Below are positions 24,380-35,965 of a stretch of DNA of 64,000 nucleotides, piece after piece. The translations under genes were made by a program, and so were the position numbers. Within the stretch, counting starts at the first letter, position 1, and each line of letters starts with the position of its first letter. Under the pieces are notes generated by a model. It was not told where the DNA came from. It searched no databases and was given only the letters and a program-made list of their open reading frames with translations. The stretch is from Numida meleagris. Its lineage: Eukaryota; Chordata; Aves; Galliformes; Numididae. The stretch lies in NCBI RefSeq assembly GCF_002078875.1, contig NC_034411.1, forward strand, positions 38,480,115-38,544,114, read 5' to 3'.

Positions 24380-26284
24380 GTAACTGTTTTTTAAACGACA
24401 GAGTTGGTCTTGTATTGAATTACAAGATCCAAACACCACCCATTTTCCCTTTGTGGTCCTTCATCACTGTCACGGGCCAGCTGATATTCTCCAGCCTGTA
24501 TGGGAGCTGGGGTTGCAGTCCACAACAGGCAGGTCGTGCCATGCTCTGCCCAGGGAATCACTGAAGAAGTCAGGTTTCAGAGTTCCCTGTTTGAACTGGT
24601 TGCAACTTCAGCAGTACCTACTAGTGTATCTCTTGTGCAAGACCAGTTTTAAACCCGTGCCTCAAAATTAATGGCTTTCTGATGGCACAGCACTACATGA
24701 GCATGGGGGCCAAGTGGAGATGAGAAGCTCGCAAGTTCAGGAGTTTTCAAGGGTGGTGGGAAGGTGCAAAGCCGCTTTGGGACTACCTGAAAGGACAAAA
24801 AAAAGCAAGATCTCAAACCATGGCTGGCTACAGCCAGCTCTCTTCTCCCTCACAGAGGCTGTCCCCACGCTTTGTCCCTACTCTGCTGACCTTCCATGGT
24901 TCCTTGTCAGCCCCACAAGCCGCAGTGCGGGCACAGAGGGTGGGAGCCTGTGGCCTCCTGCATGCCCCTCCTGCCTTCCCACTAGCGGCCCTACTCCCCC
25001 TGCCAAAGGGTCAACACTTTCTCAATTCAGTGCCAAGGCCGGGTGTTTCATAACTTGCACAACTCTCATTTGCTTGAGGATTTTTCTGAGGGGGTATTGT
25101 GCCAAGAGCTGCACTGTAGATGTTTTATTTCACTTCCATAAGGCTGCTTGCCATTTTCACGCTATCTCACACCATCGTGGAGCGTACTGTAGGTAATAGA
25201 AACCTTTAGTTTTCACAGATGATGGATGGCACAGTTTGCTTTGCGAGCCCTCCTCACAGGCAGCAGAGCCTGCAGCCTCTCCACATGCATAAGGGAATGC
25301 ATCTCCTTGTGGCAGACAGTTTGCCATGAAATCTCCTGGAAGTGTTCCAGCTCTGCATGCTCTGCCGAGAGCCCATGCTTGAGTAGCTTTGTGCTGGGCC
25401 TGCTGCCTCCCAGCCGACTGTGCCCCCTGGGCTGCCGTTAGAAGGAGAGGCAGCCCCTCTGAGGGAGCTGTTCCAAAATGGCTGCCCAAGTGCAGTCAGG
25501 CCCTGTGGCAGCAGCCCAGGCCCTACAGCAGAGCTTGGGCCTTATGAGCCTGCAGGGAAACATCACCTAAATCTGGGGGGAAATCCTGAAAAGCCCTTTG
25601 TGGGGAGTGTATTTTTGCAACAGCCTGTTTCCTCCTTTCCTCTCCTTCCTTTCCCCACTGCTTTGTCTGCTAAATAAAACAACCTACATTTTTGACCTGA
25701 ATTACTTTAAGTGTCCCTGAAGGCATGTACAGCTACTAGGACTGTGGGAAGGTTTTCTTCTCTAGTGCAGTTAGATAGCGCTGTTAGAGACAGGTTTCAG
25801 GCTTGATCCCCCAGTATGAGTGCTGTATGTATGTTTTGGTGTGCAGACAATCAGCCCATACATTTCTGTAGCACTGTCCATTGTAGAGAAACTTTGGCTG
25901 CTTTATGAACAGGCGCTGATCCTGTGGAGGAAATCTTACCCCATTTCTGCACACGAGACGCAGGAAAAGCTGGGACCCAAATCCTTGCCTCTGCCTCTCT
26001 GCTGCTGGGGCTTGGGGGGCCAGACCCCATGCCCCTCAGGAGCTGTCTGTCAGCCCTGAGTGCGTTCCCGCTCTTACTGCAAGTTCCAAGTGAGGGGTTT
26101 TCGAAAGGACAATGAAATTGCTCATTTTGGCCTGTTTTAGCACCCTCTCCTATAACACGCATGGCAGGCCTGGCTGAATTAAACCAGCCATACTAATTTC
26201 TCTTGTTAGAACAGCCCTGTGTAACGCACCAAATGCTTGGCTTTGGAGGATGATATTACAAAGAAGGACACTGTAATTTAGTGG

Positions 26285-26555
26285 CTCATTTAATGTGAAC
26301 CAAGAGAAATATGAGGCATGCCAATGCCGCACTGGAGCTCTATTTATATCCTTTTTGGTGTATGGTATGATTTATAATAAAAGATCATTTTTATATAGTA
26401 TTAGCGTGGTAATGGAGCTTACTAGGTTACCATGTCTGAAGTTAGGAAATATTGTATTAGAACAAGCTCTGCTAACACAGTGTAAGAATAGCCCTTTCTT
26501 CAGTACTAAATCATGATTCTAAGCTTCTTAAAATAAATATTAATGCGTTCTGTTT
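26285..26555. promoter_or_regulatory. AT-rich putative conserved non-coding element
   Basis: The interval holds 'ctctatttatatcc' (near a MEF2-type site), 'tagtattagcgtggtaatgg' and 'aaataaatattaatgcg', with no repeat signature or codon pattern. The texture resembles deeply conserved enhancer sequence. Not tested by alignment. Confidence 0.22.
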
Positions 26556-27629
26556 ACCTAGGATGCTGGGCTTTTATGAATGCAGCACTAGGACCTTTGT
26601 GTCTGAGCTCAGAAGCTGTTACGTGCAACCTCATTTAGCAGTTGCCAGCCTCCCCACTCAGCACCTCTGGTGATTTTGCTCACCCGGAGCATTGGCTGTG
26701 GGGGCCCAGGAAGAGGGAGAGGAGCAGAAAGCAGAAGAGCTCTGTTTGGCCTGTGAGCATGCTGTGACAGACTGAGGATTTCTCTCCTCCACCCCCAAGT
26801 GTACGGCCAGCAGTGGGGTGCTGCTCTCTGAGCAGGGGCATGAGGACATGGGGATAGACGGGATGTTGGCAGGGAGGAGGAGGAAGGAGCAGTGTTTACC
26901 CCTAGGAGCTTTTCTGAAGGCCACACAGCGAGCGAGCGGTGGAGCCAGGATTAGAGTGGAGCCACTCCTGGCACCTTGCCCTCAGAGTGATTCAGAGCTT
27001 GTTTCCAAAGCTAGAGAGCTGGTTGAAGTTTCATTTGTCTATCTAGACAGCAGCGTGCTCTGCTTCCCATTTAAAGCTCTGGAGCCTCATGGTGATTCAG
27101 AGCACAGGCAGCAGTCCCCCTGCATGCTGGTTCTGATGCCAGCCAGCACAGTGCCTCTGAGTCTTCAGTGCTGTCATGCAGATTGCATAAGCATCAAAGT
27201 GGGTCTAAAGACAAGGTGGGAAATAATCAGCTGGAGGATTCCAGGGATATGGGGAACTGTCATAGACATGGCCGCACCATGGCAAATGTCCCTTCTGCTT
27301 GAAGCTGTGATGTTAGATGTCAAAATGGAAGGTGCAGGAGAAGGTGGCAACCCTGCCATCCTGGTCTGGCATGAAGGAGTGATAGCCACGAGCAGACCTC
27401 CTCTGGTGCCATCCATAGCAGCATGTGCCCCAGCCCAGTCTCTCTCCTGCTCCACCCAATGCCACTCCCTGTCCCCAGCCCATGCTGCCTTGCTGGATAG
27501 GGAAAAACTCTGATTGCTCTCAGGGCCCCCTGGGGACATGGCCATTATTGCCAGCTGAGAAGGTGACACACAGGAGCTGACAAAGTGAGAGCTGACTCTG
27601 CTTCCCACTGAGCCAACCTCAGTGAGCCC

Positions 27630-27835
27630 AGCCACTTTGAATAAAAATGAATTAAGTTGCCTGGCAGTAACTTGGACCATATTTTATTAACTTGGACGGA
27701 ACTGAGTAACATTAATCCACCTCCCTGAAATTTCTTATTTTACAGCCAGGTTCTAATATATTAAAATGTGCTGGCAAAGCTTTTGGTGGGTTACAATCCA
27801 CTTGTCACCAAACAACACATAGCCTGTCATTACCA
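27630..27835. promoter_or_regulatory. AT-rich putative conserved non-coding element
   Basis: Contains 'aaaaatgaattaagttgcc', 'attttattaacttgg' and 'aacattaatccacc', a cluster of TAAT-type cores in unique-looking sequence. No open frame spans it. By-eye call only. Confidence 0.2.
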
Positions 27836-28093
27836 CTTAGGTAGGGGCTGAGAGGCAGTGAGCGCTCAGGTGAATTTCTGCAGCATCCCACACACCTGAC
27901 CAGAGCATCCAGGGAGTGGGTGGCTGCTTTCCCACCTGCAGCTTGTAATGTAACCTCACAAAGTCACCAGCAACTTGCCCTGCATGATTTTCTGGGTGAC
28001 AAATGCCTGGTGGCCCCAGGCTGGCATAGGCCATCTCTGGCCCTGGGGGTGCATCACTCTGCAGGGGTGCTGTCGAGGGATAAGTCTTTTCTT

Positions 28094-28200
28094 AGAATCA
28101 CAGAGTCATTAAGGTTGGAAAAGACCTCTGAGATCATCTAGTCAAATTGTCAACACGTTACCACCATGCCCACTAAACTAAACTTTGTCTTAGCTCAGCA
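28094..28200 (-). mobile_element. CR1 LINE 3' end fragment
   Basis: The plus strand reads 'agaatcacagagtcattaaggttggaaaagacct', 'agatcatctagtcaaattgtcaac' and 'ccaccatgcccactaaac'. This is the reverse complement of an avian CR1 3' end, including the terminal octamer region at the low-coordinate side. It is a typical short 5'-truncated copy, well preserved at the 3' end and losing similarity after about 28200. Confidence 0.85.
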
Positions 28201-29177
28201 AAAATGCCCAAAGAAGTCTGTACCTTATTCTGAGCCTCAATTTCTCTGCAAAATTGGGGACATCCTTCTGGACCACTAGGTATGAGGCCTCCATTCCAGT
28301 CCCATCAGAAACTGGAACAGGCTCTGTGCTCTAGCTTGAAGCCCTAGCAAGAAGTACAAATGCTCTGCCTTTCCTGTTTATTAGCAATAATAATCCTAAT
28401 AATATTTTGCACATCAGTAAGAGCTTCCATCTGAGGAAATTAAAAGCACTTTGCAGGCATTAATGATTTAAGATGCTTAGCCCATTTCTGAGAGAAGTAG
28501 GGAAAATCATCCTCATTTTTACAAATAGGAAACTCAAGTGAACCGTAGTCAAGTAGCTGTGCAGGAAGGCAGCAAGGAGACAGGTGAGAGCCCCATCCCT
28601 GTGGCTTCTGAGCCCTCCATGCTCCATGTGGCTGAGCCACCTGTGGAGCTGCCAAAAGCTGCACTGGGAGAGAAGGATGCAACAGGATGGGACAGAGCTG
28701 GTGCTCGTGGCCCTGTCTGTGCTTCCTTGGGCTGGCTGCAGGCACTGCTGCCATTGGCCCTTCAGGGCCATTACAGGGAGAAGAAATCCTGTTATAAATA
28801 GTCAGCTGAACTCCAGCTCTCTGGGCAGTGAACTTTTTGTACATAGCAGCCTTGTAAAATGAAACTACCCCATGCCTCCCTTGGTGGAAAAAGAGAGCGA
28901 GCTGGGACCACACCTCTCCCATTCTGCGTGTAAATCTGCCCGTCGGGACCTGGCAGCACTCGCCTATTTAAATGAAATACTCATTATAGACATGGGACTG
29001 CTGGGTGGTTGCTCGTTAACCGTTTGGGGCACAGCTTGAAATAGCACGCCTTGGCCTGGGCCAGGGGCTGAAACAGGATTTTCCACCTCGCAGAGCAACC
29101 AGATCTCAGCTGCCTGCTTCCCTCTGCTATGCAGAGCTTATAAATAACCCCTTTCTCATCTTCAAAACAGCTGCTGG

Positions 29178-29197
29178 TTTTTTTTTTTTTTTTTTTC
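29178..29197. repeat. Poly(T) tract, 20 bp
   Basis: Uninterrupted run of 20 T. It is followed by 'ccaacacacacaac', with no polyadenylation-signal complement nearby. Confidence 0.9.
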
Positions 29198-29584
29198 CAA
29201 CACACACAACATAAAAGAGAGCAGAGCAGGCAGGCAATAGTGAAAGTGCCACCATGTTGCTGCTCTCTTTTAAAGCCCGCTTCCCTCAGCGCAGGAGGAG
29301 AATGCTGGTTGCCCACCACTGCCCACTGGCCGTGCTGGGGCCATGCCCGTGGCACTCCTCTCCTTATCCTCACGTCACCTCTCAGCTCTTACTGCCCTTT
29401 CCGTCTCCAGCTCTTTGACTAATAGCTTTGCTTGCTTTTTATATCCGCACATGTGGCACATCTGGAGCAAGGCGTGCCTCTGCTTTGTTGTTGTTGTTTT
29501 TTATCTCCCCCTCTATCTATACGTGCGCGTTAGTATTTTTTGCTTTACTTTCCACTGCCATGGCAACTGCTGGCTGTTTGGCAA

Positions 29585-29745
29585 AAAAAGCTCGCGGGGA
29601 AGAAAAGGGGCTCAGAGCGTTCAGCTGGCAGATGTCCAGTGTAATCATGCCGCAGCGCTGAAATGAGGCCGCTGGCGGGCTGCCCAGCTGCAGAGAACAA
29701 AGATGTCAGTTCCCCGCGCTGGCGGCAGCGCGGGCTTGGCACCCC
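29585..29745. promoter_or_regulatory. Local CpG cluster (possible regulatory element)
   Basis: At least a dozen CpG dinucleotides occur in about 160 bp (gctcgcgggg, cagcgctg, gccgctggcggg, ccccgcgctggcggcagcgcggg). The surrounding kilobases are CpG-poor. Such clusters can mark unmethylated promoters or enhancers. It is shorter than a classical CpG island, and no transcript start is evident. 'cccctatatggc' just downstream resembles a CArG box but is one base short of consensus. Confidence 0.3.
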
Positions 29746-29897
29746 TATATGGCTTCCCAGAACTCCTCTCCTTGGCCGCCTTCCATCCCCTTCAGGGCAG
29801 CAAACAGGATTAGCACACACAGACTTGTTTTTCTCTTTTCTCCTCCAACTGTTCCAATGACATCATCCCTGCTGCATTCAGCTGCCAGCAGGGTGAC

Positions 29898-29944
29898 TTT
29901 GTTGTTTTTTTTTGTTGTTGTTGTTGTTGTATTTTTTTTTTTTT
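29898..29944. repeat. (TTG)n and poly(T) low-complexity tract
   Basis: A T9 run, six GTT/TTG units and then a run of at least 12 T form one simple-sequence block. Confidence 0.9.
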
Positions 29945-30445
29945 AAACAGGAAAAAAGAAAAATGCACACACGGCACAGAGCACAATGTTTTAGGTAATG
30001 TTAAATGAAAACCCCCAAAGTGCAGCAAGCTCAGGCGGATGAAGCCAGATGCGCTGTATTTTTTTTTTCTTTTTCATAATTGAATTCCTGCAAGATAAAA
30101 ATCTCATTTTCCTCAGTAGGCTGTAATCAGCGCTTGCAGAGCTGTGGTTTCCAACTGCCCTCGTCATGTGCTTCCTTATGAAACTTCACCGAGAAATCGC
30201 CTTGGCATGGGCACCCTTTTAAAGGGCCCAGGAGCAGGGAACACCCCCGGTACCCCAAAATGACCTGGGGCTGCGGGGGTGCCAGGACCCCCACCCTGCC
30301 CACTGTGAGGCCCTAGACTCTGCGGGGTCATGCCTGCCCTGCTTGCTGCTCTGCTGGCAAACTGCTGGGCTTGGGAGTGCTGTTAGTTGCTGCTGGCCAT
30401 AGTGGTGAGAGACTGCATTTCATCCCTCACAGACCAGTTGTTGAG

Positions 30446-30459
30446 TTTTTTTTTTTTTT
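30446..30459. repeat. Poly(T) tract, 14 bp
   Basis: Uninterrupted T run; simple sequence with no other signal attached. Confidence 0.85.
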
Positions 30460-30595
30460 GCTTCTAGACATCTGTGGGGCATTTTCCTCTCTTCACTGTG
30501 TCTCTTTGCCAGCTGAACAGCACAGCAATGCTCTGCTCCCCAGCACTGCGGGAGCCCTAGGAGTGTCACCTCTGGGGAATCTGGGCAGCAGCCGA

Positions 30596-30625
30596 CCCAT
30601 CCCTCCCATCCCTCCCATCCTTCCC
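30596..30625 (-). repeat. (CCCATCCCT)n tract; minus-strand G-quadruplex motif
   Basis: The plus strand repeats ccc-at-ccc-t units. The minus strand therefore has at least six GGG runs separated by loops of one to six bases, which satisfies the standard G-quadruplex pattern. It is a short tandem repeat of about 9 bp, three imperfect units. Any effect on transcription or replication is inference. Confidence 0.75.
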
Positions 30626-31861
30626 ACTGCCTCCCACCATGGCCCACCTCCCACCACGTCCCCTCTCCCCAGGCCTGCTTCCTCAGCCTCAGCACTCCTG
30701 TTTCCCTTGGCATGGACTGCAGGATGCGATGCGTGCTTCCTCTTATCACTGCACCCAAGCAAGCCCTGGAAGCAGCCTGGCAGGGATCGTGTGCTCTGCA
30801 TGAGGGATGAGTCAGTGGTGGAAAGCTCCCACTCTGGGAGCTGCGCACACAGGTGTGCCTGCTGGCTCTTGGGGTAGACCCAGCTGCCGGCAGCCATGCT
30901 GGTGCACGCAACCCTTGTCTGCTTCTGCTTTTGGCCACGAAGAGCTCTGGGTGCATGAGGACAGCTGGCTGCTCTGGCTCTATGTTGGGTCACTCAGGCT
31001 TTCTGGTGCATGGATGGTCAGAGGGACATGGAATGACAAGCAGGGGCTGCTAGAAGAGCTTTATGTAAGAGGCTTGCAGTGCAGCAAGTGTTCTGCTCCC
31101 AGAGCTCCACATCGAAGTTGGCAGCACATCAAAACCTCTGTTTCATAACTGGCGAGAAATAGGATTTTCTAACAGCCCTGGGAGGACTCTGCCTGTTGTG
31201 CAGGGACCTGGGATTTTATGAGTTGTTAACGGTTAACCAGGCAATGGCCTACATCGTTCGGTAGCTCCCTTCCCTGTGTGGAGGTGCATGCTTCTACCAG
31301 GCGGCAGGCTTCCTGCCAGCAGCCATGCCCCCCCCTTCTCACCTGCATATAACAGAACTCAGAAATTAATTAGCAATTAATTGCAACCAAATAATTACAG
31401 AATCAGCTGTCAGGAAAGAAGCTGTGAGCAGTTTTCCCAGGATAGAAACTGCCCTGTGTGCTTCCCAGGGTAGGGTGCTTGCAGATGCCCTGGGCAGGGG
31501 GTAAGCTGGAGGGGTGCCTTCCTGGGAAATGAATTCCAGGGGCACTGGGATTTCCTGGGAAAAATGGGGCAAAGCAGAGCTCTGGTCTCCTGCCATTGGT
31601 AAGACCTTTGGTCAGCCTGGCAGTGGGTTTGCCTCCCTGCCTAGGTTGGAAAGGTGGGACGCTGCCCTCTACCCTGCCTGCTTGTGGGGCTGCAGAGTGA
31701 GGCAACAGCTGCCCAGCTCCCTGCTTTTGTGCCAAAGGGGATGGCAGCGTGCTCCCCTGCTGGGCTCCTGTCCATCCCTGCTCTGTGCTAAGATGCGCTG
31801 ATGGCACAGGAAAGGCACTTACATTTTTTTTAAGGCACTGAAAAAAAAAACATGTGAGTGC

Positions 31862-32035
31862 ATTAGATAGATTCATGGAGATGGAAGAGGCCTAGGTATT
31901 CATCTTTTTCATCTCTCTCCTTGCTGATGAGGAGTTATCCTTTCCTGGATGTTATCCAGCATTTTGTCCAGCCTGGTTTCCAATGATTCAACTGATGGGG
32001 CTTCCTTTGGGAGACTCCAACACTATCTAATGCAC
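31862..32035 (-). mobile_element. Ancient CR1 3' UTR fragment
   Basis: The plus strand reads 'agattcatggagatggaagaggccta', 'tttcctggatgttatccagcattttgtccagcctggtt' and 'gatggggcttcctttgggagactcca'. This follows the reverse-complemented 3' UTR order of old CR1 ('gaatc...gggcttccaccacctcccttgggagactattcca'). No coding content remains. Boundaries are approximate. Confidence 0.6.
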
Positions 32036-34849
32036 TTGCTGTTCAGAAGTGCACCTTGCCCTGTTTGGCTCCAGCAGGCCTTCTCCAGCTGTGGATCTGC
32101 CTCCAAACACCCCAGCTGTGGTGGCCTGCTGTCCCCTCTGCTGCCCTCAGCCACCCAGGCTCCAAAGCACCTCGGGGTGCAGGGGCCCTCCCAGTGTGGG
32201 GTGAGGCCCTGCAGGACATGCAGGCCCAACGTGTGCCCAGCCGCTTTGACCAAGCTACGGAGAGGCGGTGGTTGCTCCGTGACAGTTCTGTGGTTCTCCA
32301 GCTCTGGGCCAGTGAGCCTGAGCTCAGCAACTGGCACGGAATAGTGCAGCTGGAGGGATGCTCTATTTAACGCTGACTACTAAAGGCCCACAGGGGCTGT
32401 CCTGGCCAAGAAGGACTGCTGAGGCACAGAAACACCCTGGCCACACAGAGCCTTTTCCTTGGCCACAGTCCCTGCAAAGGGTCAGGCAAGAGGTTTGGGT
32501 GTAGAAACTTCTCTGTGCAGCTCCAGAATGGCAAACTGCCAGGCCTGGGTGAGCGCAGCCTTGCCCCTCACCAGCACCACTTGGAGGATGCCTGGTGCCC
32601 GGGTGCGTGAGATGGGTGGTACAAGGGCTTCTTGTGCCATCAGAATAACTGGGCAGGCCCAAGTTTCACTTGCGAGAGCACCTAACAGGCAGCAGCTTCA
32701 TTCTTTTACATGAATGGCCCAAACATCCCCTGTGCTTCATGGAAGCTGCAACCTGCAGCTGGATCCCACCTGGTGTCCTCCTCAGCACCTTGTGTGAAGG
32801 TGCAGGAGGTCCCTGTTCTCCACCAGCCAGCTTGGATTTGCCTTGGAGGATGCATTTCTGTGGCCATATTCTGAGTCTCTCCTTGCCTCCTCACCCAGTT
32901 CCCATGCTCTGCATCCCTGCACTTGCAGCTCTTTGGTGCAGAATGCTCCACAATGGGCCCTGAGCTCTCCCACCTGTGGTCCCCCTACCCAGAAGCAGTC
33001 TGAGCCCCAGTTCCCGCCATGCCACATCTCCTCATCTTCTAGGCCCTTGTGTCTTAGCACGGCTTGGCCAGGGTCAGATGCTGCTCCTCTGGCCAAAACC
33101 CTCGCAGCAGGACACCGCGCTCTCCCTCTTTTTGTTTCCTTTTGTTTATAGTGCTTGATCCAGCTTCCAGGCCATGCGCAAATGCTTCGCTCCCAGCCAA
33201 GTTGAACTTGTTTCAAGGAAGATTGCACAAGAGCCCTGCGCTGTTGCTGGGAGCCAGGCCTGCTGGACTAACTGCTTTGTCCTCCTGGCCCCAGCCCTGC
33301 CTGAGGACCTGCTGGCACTGATCCCACCACAGTGCAGTCAGCAGGATGCCTCATGGGCTGCAGGAGGAGCAGCAAAGTCCAACAGGGATCAGGAACAGGC
33401 TTTGCAAATTTAAGAAAGAAAAAAAAAAGGGACACTGAGAGCGGCAGAAGTTTCTCTGGGTTGCCTCGCTCTCTGTTCAAGCTGTACTGACTGCTGGTAG
33501 CTCCAGCTCACCACAGGTATAAATCACTTATCTTCTGGTGACCCCAGCTTCATCTCGTGCTGGGGCTGGTAAGTAGGTGCCACTGCTGGCCTTAGCAGAG
33601 GATCCCAGCTCTGAGCCTTGTGCAAGCCAAAATAACTCTGCCAAAGTCAAAGGGGAAGAGCGGTCCCAACAGCAGACTTGTCCAGCAGCCTGAAGCAAGC
33701 CTCTCTTCCTGGCAGGTCCTGAAGAAGCAGCTCACTGGCTAGCCTCTTGCAAGCTGTCTGGTCTTTGGCTGTAGGAAGCACTTACCTCTCACTTCACAAG
33801 CACAGTGTGTATTCCAAGTGACAAGAAAGCCTTGCTTTCCATCCACAGGTTTAAAAATGCTGCAGGCAAGTAAAAAACACTGAATTTTCTTTTTTTGTTG
33901 TTTCTGTTTTGTTTGTTTGTTTGGTCTGTCTTTTCACTGACCTTGTCAACACAGATAGCAAAGAGTTGATAGGGGAATACTTGGAAAAATCAAACCTATC
34001 TACACAAGCATACTGCGGTAGGGTGGACCCTGAGAGAATACACTGACCTTCTCAGCCTCTGTCAATTATTTTTGAAAAATCATGGGGAATGAGAAGTTGC
34101 AGGGCATGGAAGATTCCTCATCAGTTTGTGTTGAAGAAGTTGAAGTGCCTCATGACACCTATTGCCATCATCATGAAGAAACTTTGCTTCCTTCCCTGAC
34201 ACGGGAGCCTTCACACTTTGAAGTAATTTGGAGTGAGTTAAAATCCCTTGAAAAAGCCCTGCCTTTCCCAGAGGTGGGATTCATCCAAGTTGATCGCAGA
34301 AGTTTGAAAGTCATAGCAGTCCAAGCTGATTGTCCTAGTTCTGCTTGCAGGGCATGAGCAGGGGCAGTCATCCCACAAAGCATGTTTCACTTATATGCTA
34401 AGTGGGACCAAACTCTTGCTGAAAGTGTCCATGTCCCCCACAGCACAGTAGGATTTGGTTAGCTGCAGGTATCTATATAGAGAAGGTGTGCCCTAAGTGG
34501 TGTGACCCAGGCTGGAGAACAGACGTGCTTTTGGCCCTTCAAAGCCACAGAGATGGCTCCTGATGACCCGCTGTGGATATACAGTGTCATACTGTGGATA
34601 TGAATGAGCCTGCCCTCTGTTCCCCCTCACCCTTCACAGCACAGCCCACAGGGTGAACATGCTGACAGATATTAAGGTCTGAGGGGCTGCTTGGACCTTA
34701 CATTTCATCTATTCCCTTGCTCTCTTTGAGCCCAAGCATTTGTATTTGGATACTCCAAATCCTACCTCTGTCTCCCATGACTTAGTGCAGCTTCTTAGCT
34801 GTTGGCTCTCATTAAAAACCTTGCTGAATGCAATGATGCAGCCCCCAAA
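32036..34849. other. Unannotated sequence, no gene supported
   Basis: No repeat or gene is recognised. Several frames over 90 codons occur on both strands in GC-richer DNA around 32000-33300; they overlap each other and lack domains. A 92-codon plus frame at 34082-34357 has a protein-like acidic composition but no convincing splice sites. Confidence 0.4.
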
Positions 34850-35070
34850 TTATTCTCCCTTTCACTGATTTCATTTGAGTATGTGGTAATATTTTCCCCA
34901 TACTTTCCAATTTAACATAATGCTGATAAATGATGTGACACTGATAAATTTTCATTTTATTTAAGGCTGTTTATCATCCATATCTATTATGGAAAGTCAT
35001 CAATTATGCAAAAAGCGTGAATGTTTAAAGAGCCTCTAAAGTGTCTCTATTTATGGATTGCATGTTGCGT
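34850..35070. promoter_or_regulatory. Putative enhancer: GATA-motif cluster in AT-rich block
   Basis: Two identical 'ctgataaat' words lie 18 bp apart (34923-34931 and 34941-34949). A third GATA-type core in inverse orientation ('tttatcatcc') lies at about 34970. Around them are 'caattatgcaaaaagc' (homeodomain/octamer-like) and 'ctctatttatggattgcatg'. The block is AT-rich, non-repetitive and not codon-like, and has the texture of a conserved developmental enhancer. Motif presence is seen; enhancer function is inferred. Confidence 0.3.
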
Positions 35071-35749
35071 CTTCTTTCCCCCTTGCCTGAGCACACACCA
35101 GTGAGGCTCCTCCATTAAGTATCATTTTTGCACAAAGAGCCTGAAAAATGGAACTTGACAGGGGCATCCTAGGCAGGCTGGAGGCTTATTGCAAAATATG
35201 GCTGTGCTATAAAAATCTCACTTCACGGGAGAATCCCACAACCCTCCAAGCTAGGTCTACATCAGAAGACCAGTAAACCGGACAGATGCAGTGTGCCTTC
35301 GGTCAAAAAGCCACACTCTGGTGCTCTCCTGAAGCTGCCTTCCATAGCTTAGCCAGGGCCTCTCGTTACATGTGAATACTGCCAGTCAGTCCCCTGGAAA
35401 AGCCGCATAGTTATTGCTCATCTCTGAGCTTGCACAGAGACCTCTTTGCTAAAGAGGACCTTATTCTGCTCGTGGGGCAGCATCTTTGCAGTCACCTTGC
35501 ATGAATACTGGTATAACTGCCAGCTTGTTGTGGTGTGTGCATTAAATCACGGTGTTGGGGAAATTTTGCAGTGAGGAAGGCGGGACGGAGAGCAGACACC
35601 TCACAGAGGCCCTTTAAAGCGGTCTGAGACGTTGGCATCTTGGATTACTTTTTTCTTTCCTTTCAAGATGCTGGGGGAAAAAAGAGCTAAAGTAAGGAAA
35701 TTAGATTGTAAAAAGCTAATTTACCAAACAGCACCGTCCTGGCCTGAAT

Positions 35750-35965
35750 CTGATCTCGCGTATGAAGTGCCAGTAAATCCTGAGTCACCCCGCACACATC
35801 TGGATGCTCCTTGGCAGCAGCGCGGCTCTGTCTATTCAGGTCTGAGGGGGCCTGCAGCTGTGGCGGCAGCAGCGTGCGACAGGAAAGGGAGAGTTTTCTC
35901 ACACGTCTGACACAAGACGCCGATTGTGGGGACTGCTGGCGCTTACCTCCCCACGCAGGGGCTGC
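35750..35965. promoter_or_regulatory. Local CpG cluster
   Basis: About thirteen CpGs occur in roughly 210 bp (ctcgcgtatg, agcgcggctc, agcgtgcgacagg, acacgtctg, agacgccgattg), against a CpG-poor background. It may be an unmethylated regulatory element. No promoter motif set or exon start is evident. Confidence 0.25.

Larger units (their letters stand above)
22846..28093. other. Mostly unique sequence with putative conserved blocks
   Basis: No gene is supported. The longest frame here, 231 codons on the plus strand at 26818-27513, has stretches rich in Ser, Ala and Leu. It has no domain motif and competes with minus-strand frames of up to 168 codons over the same DNA. Putative conserved blocks at 26285-26555 and 27630-27835 are listed separately. 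Confidence 0.4.
28201..31861. other. Unique sequence with CpG cluster and low-complexity tracts
   Basis: No gene is supported. The 160-178-codon minus-strand frames at 28440-28922 and 30420-30993 overlap frames on the other strand and show no domains. Notable contents are a CpG cluster (29585-29745), a TTG/T tract (29898-29944), a 14-T run (30446-30459) and a C-rich tract (30596-30625). Confidence 0.4.

Noticed and set aside
26818..27513. 231-codon plus-strand open frame
   Set aside because: No start context, domain, splice support or biased composition. A 168-codon frame overlaps it on the minus strand, and part of the interval reads as ordinary GC-moderate DNA. Treated as chance.
30420..30993. 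178- and 166-codon minus-strand frames overlapping a 168-codon plus frame
   Set aside because: Long frames on both strands over the same GC-rich, stop-poor DNA point to composition, not coding. The tract includes a simple repeat and a poly(T) run that would encode homopolymers.
34082..34357. 92-codon plus frame with acidic, protein-like composition
   Set aside because: No convincing acceptor upstream or donor downstream, and no family resemblance.
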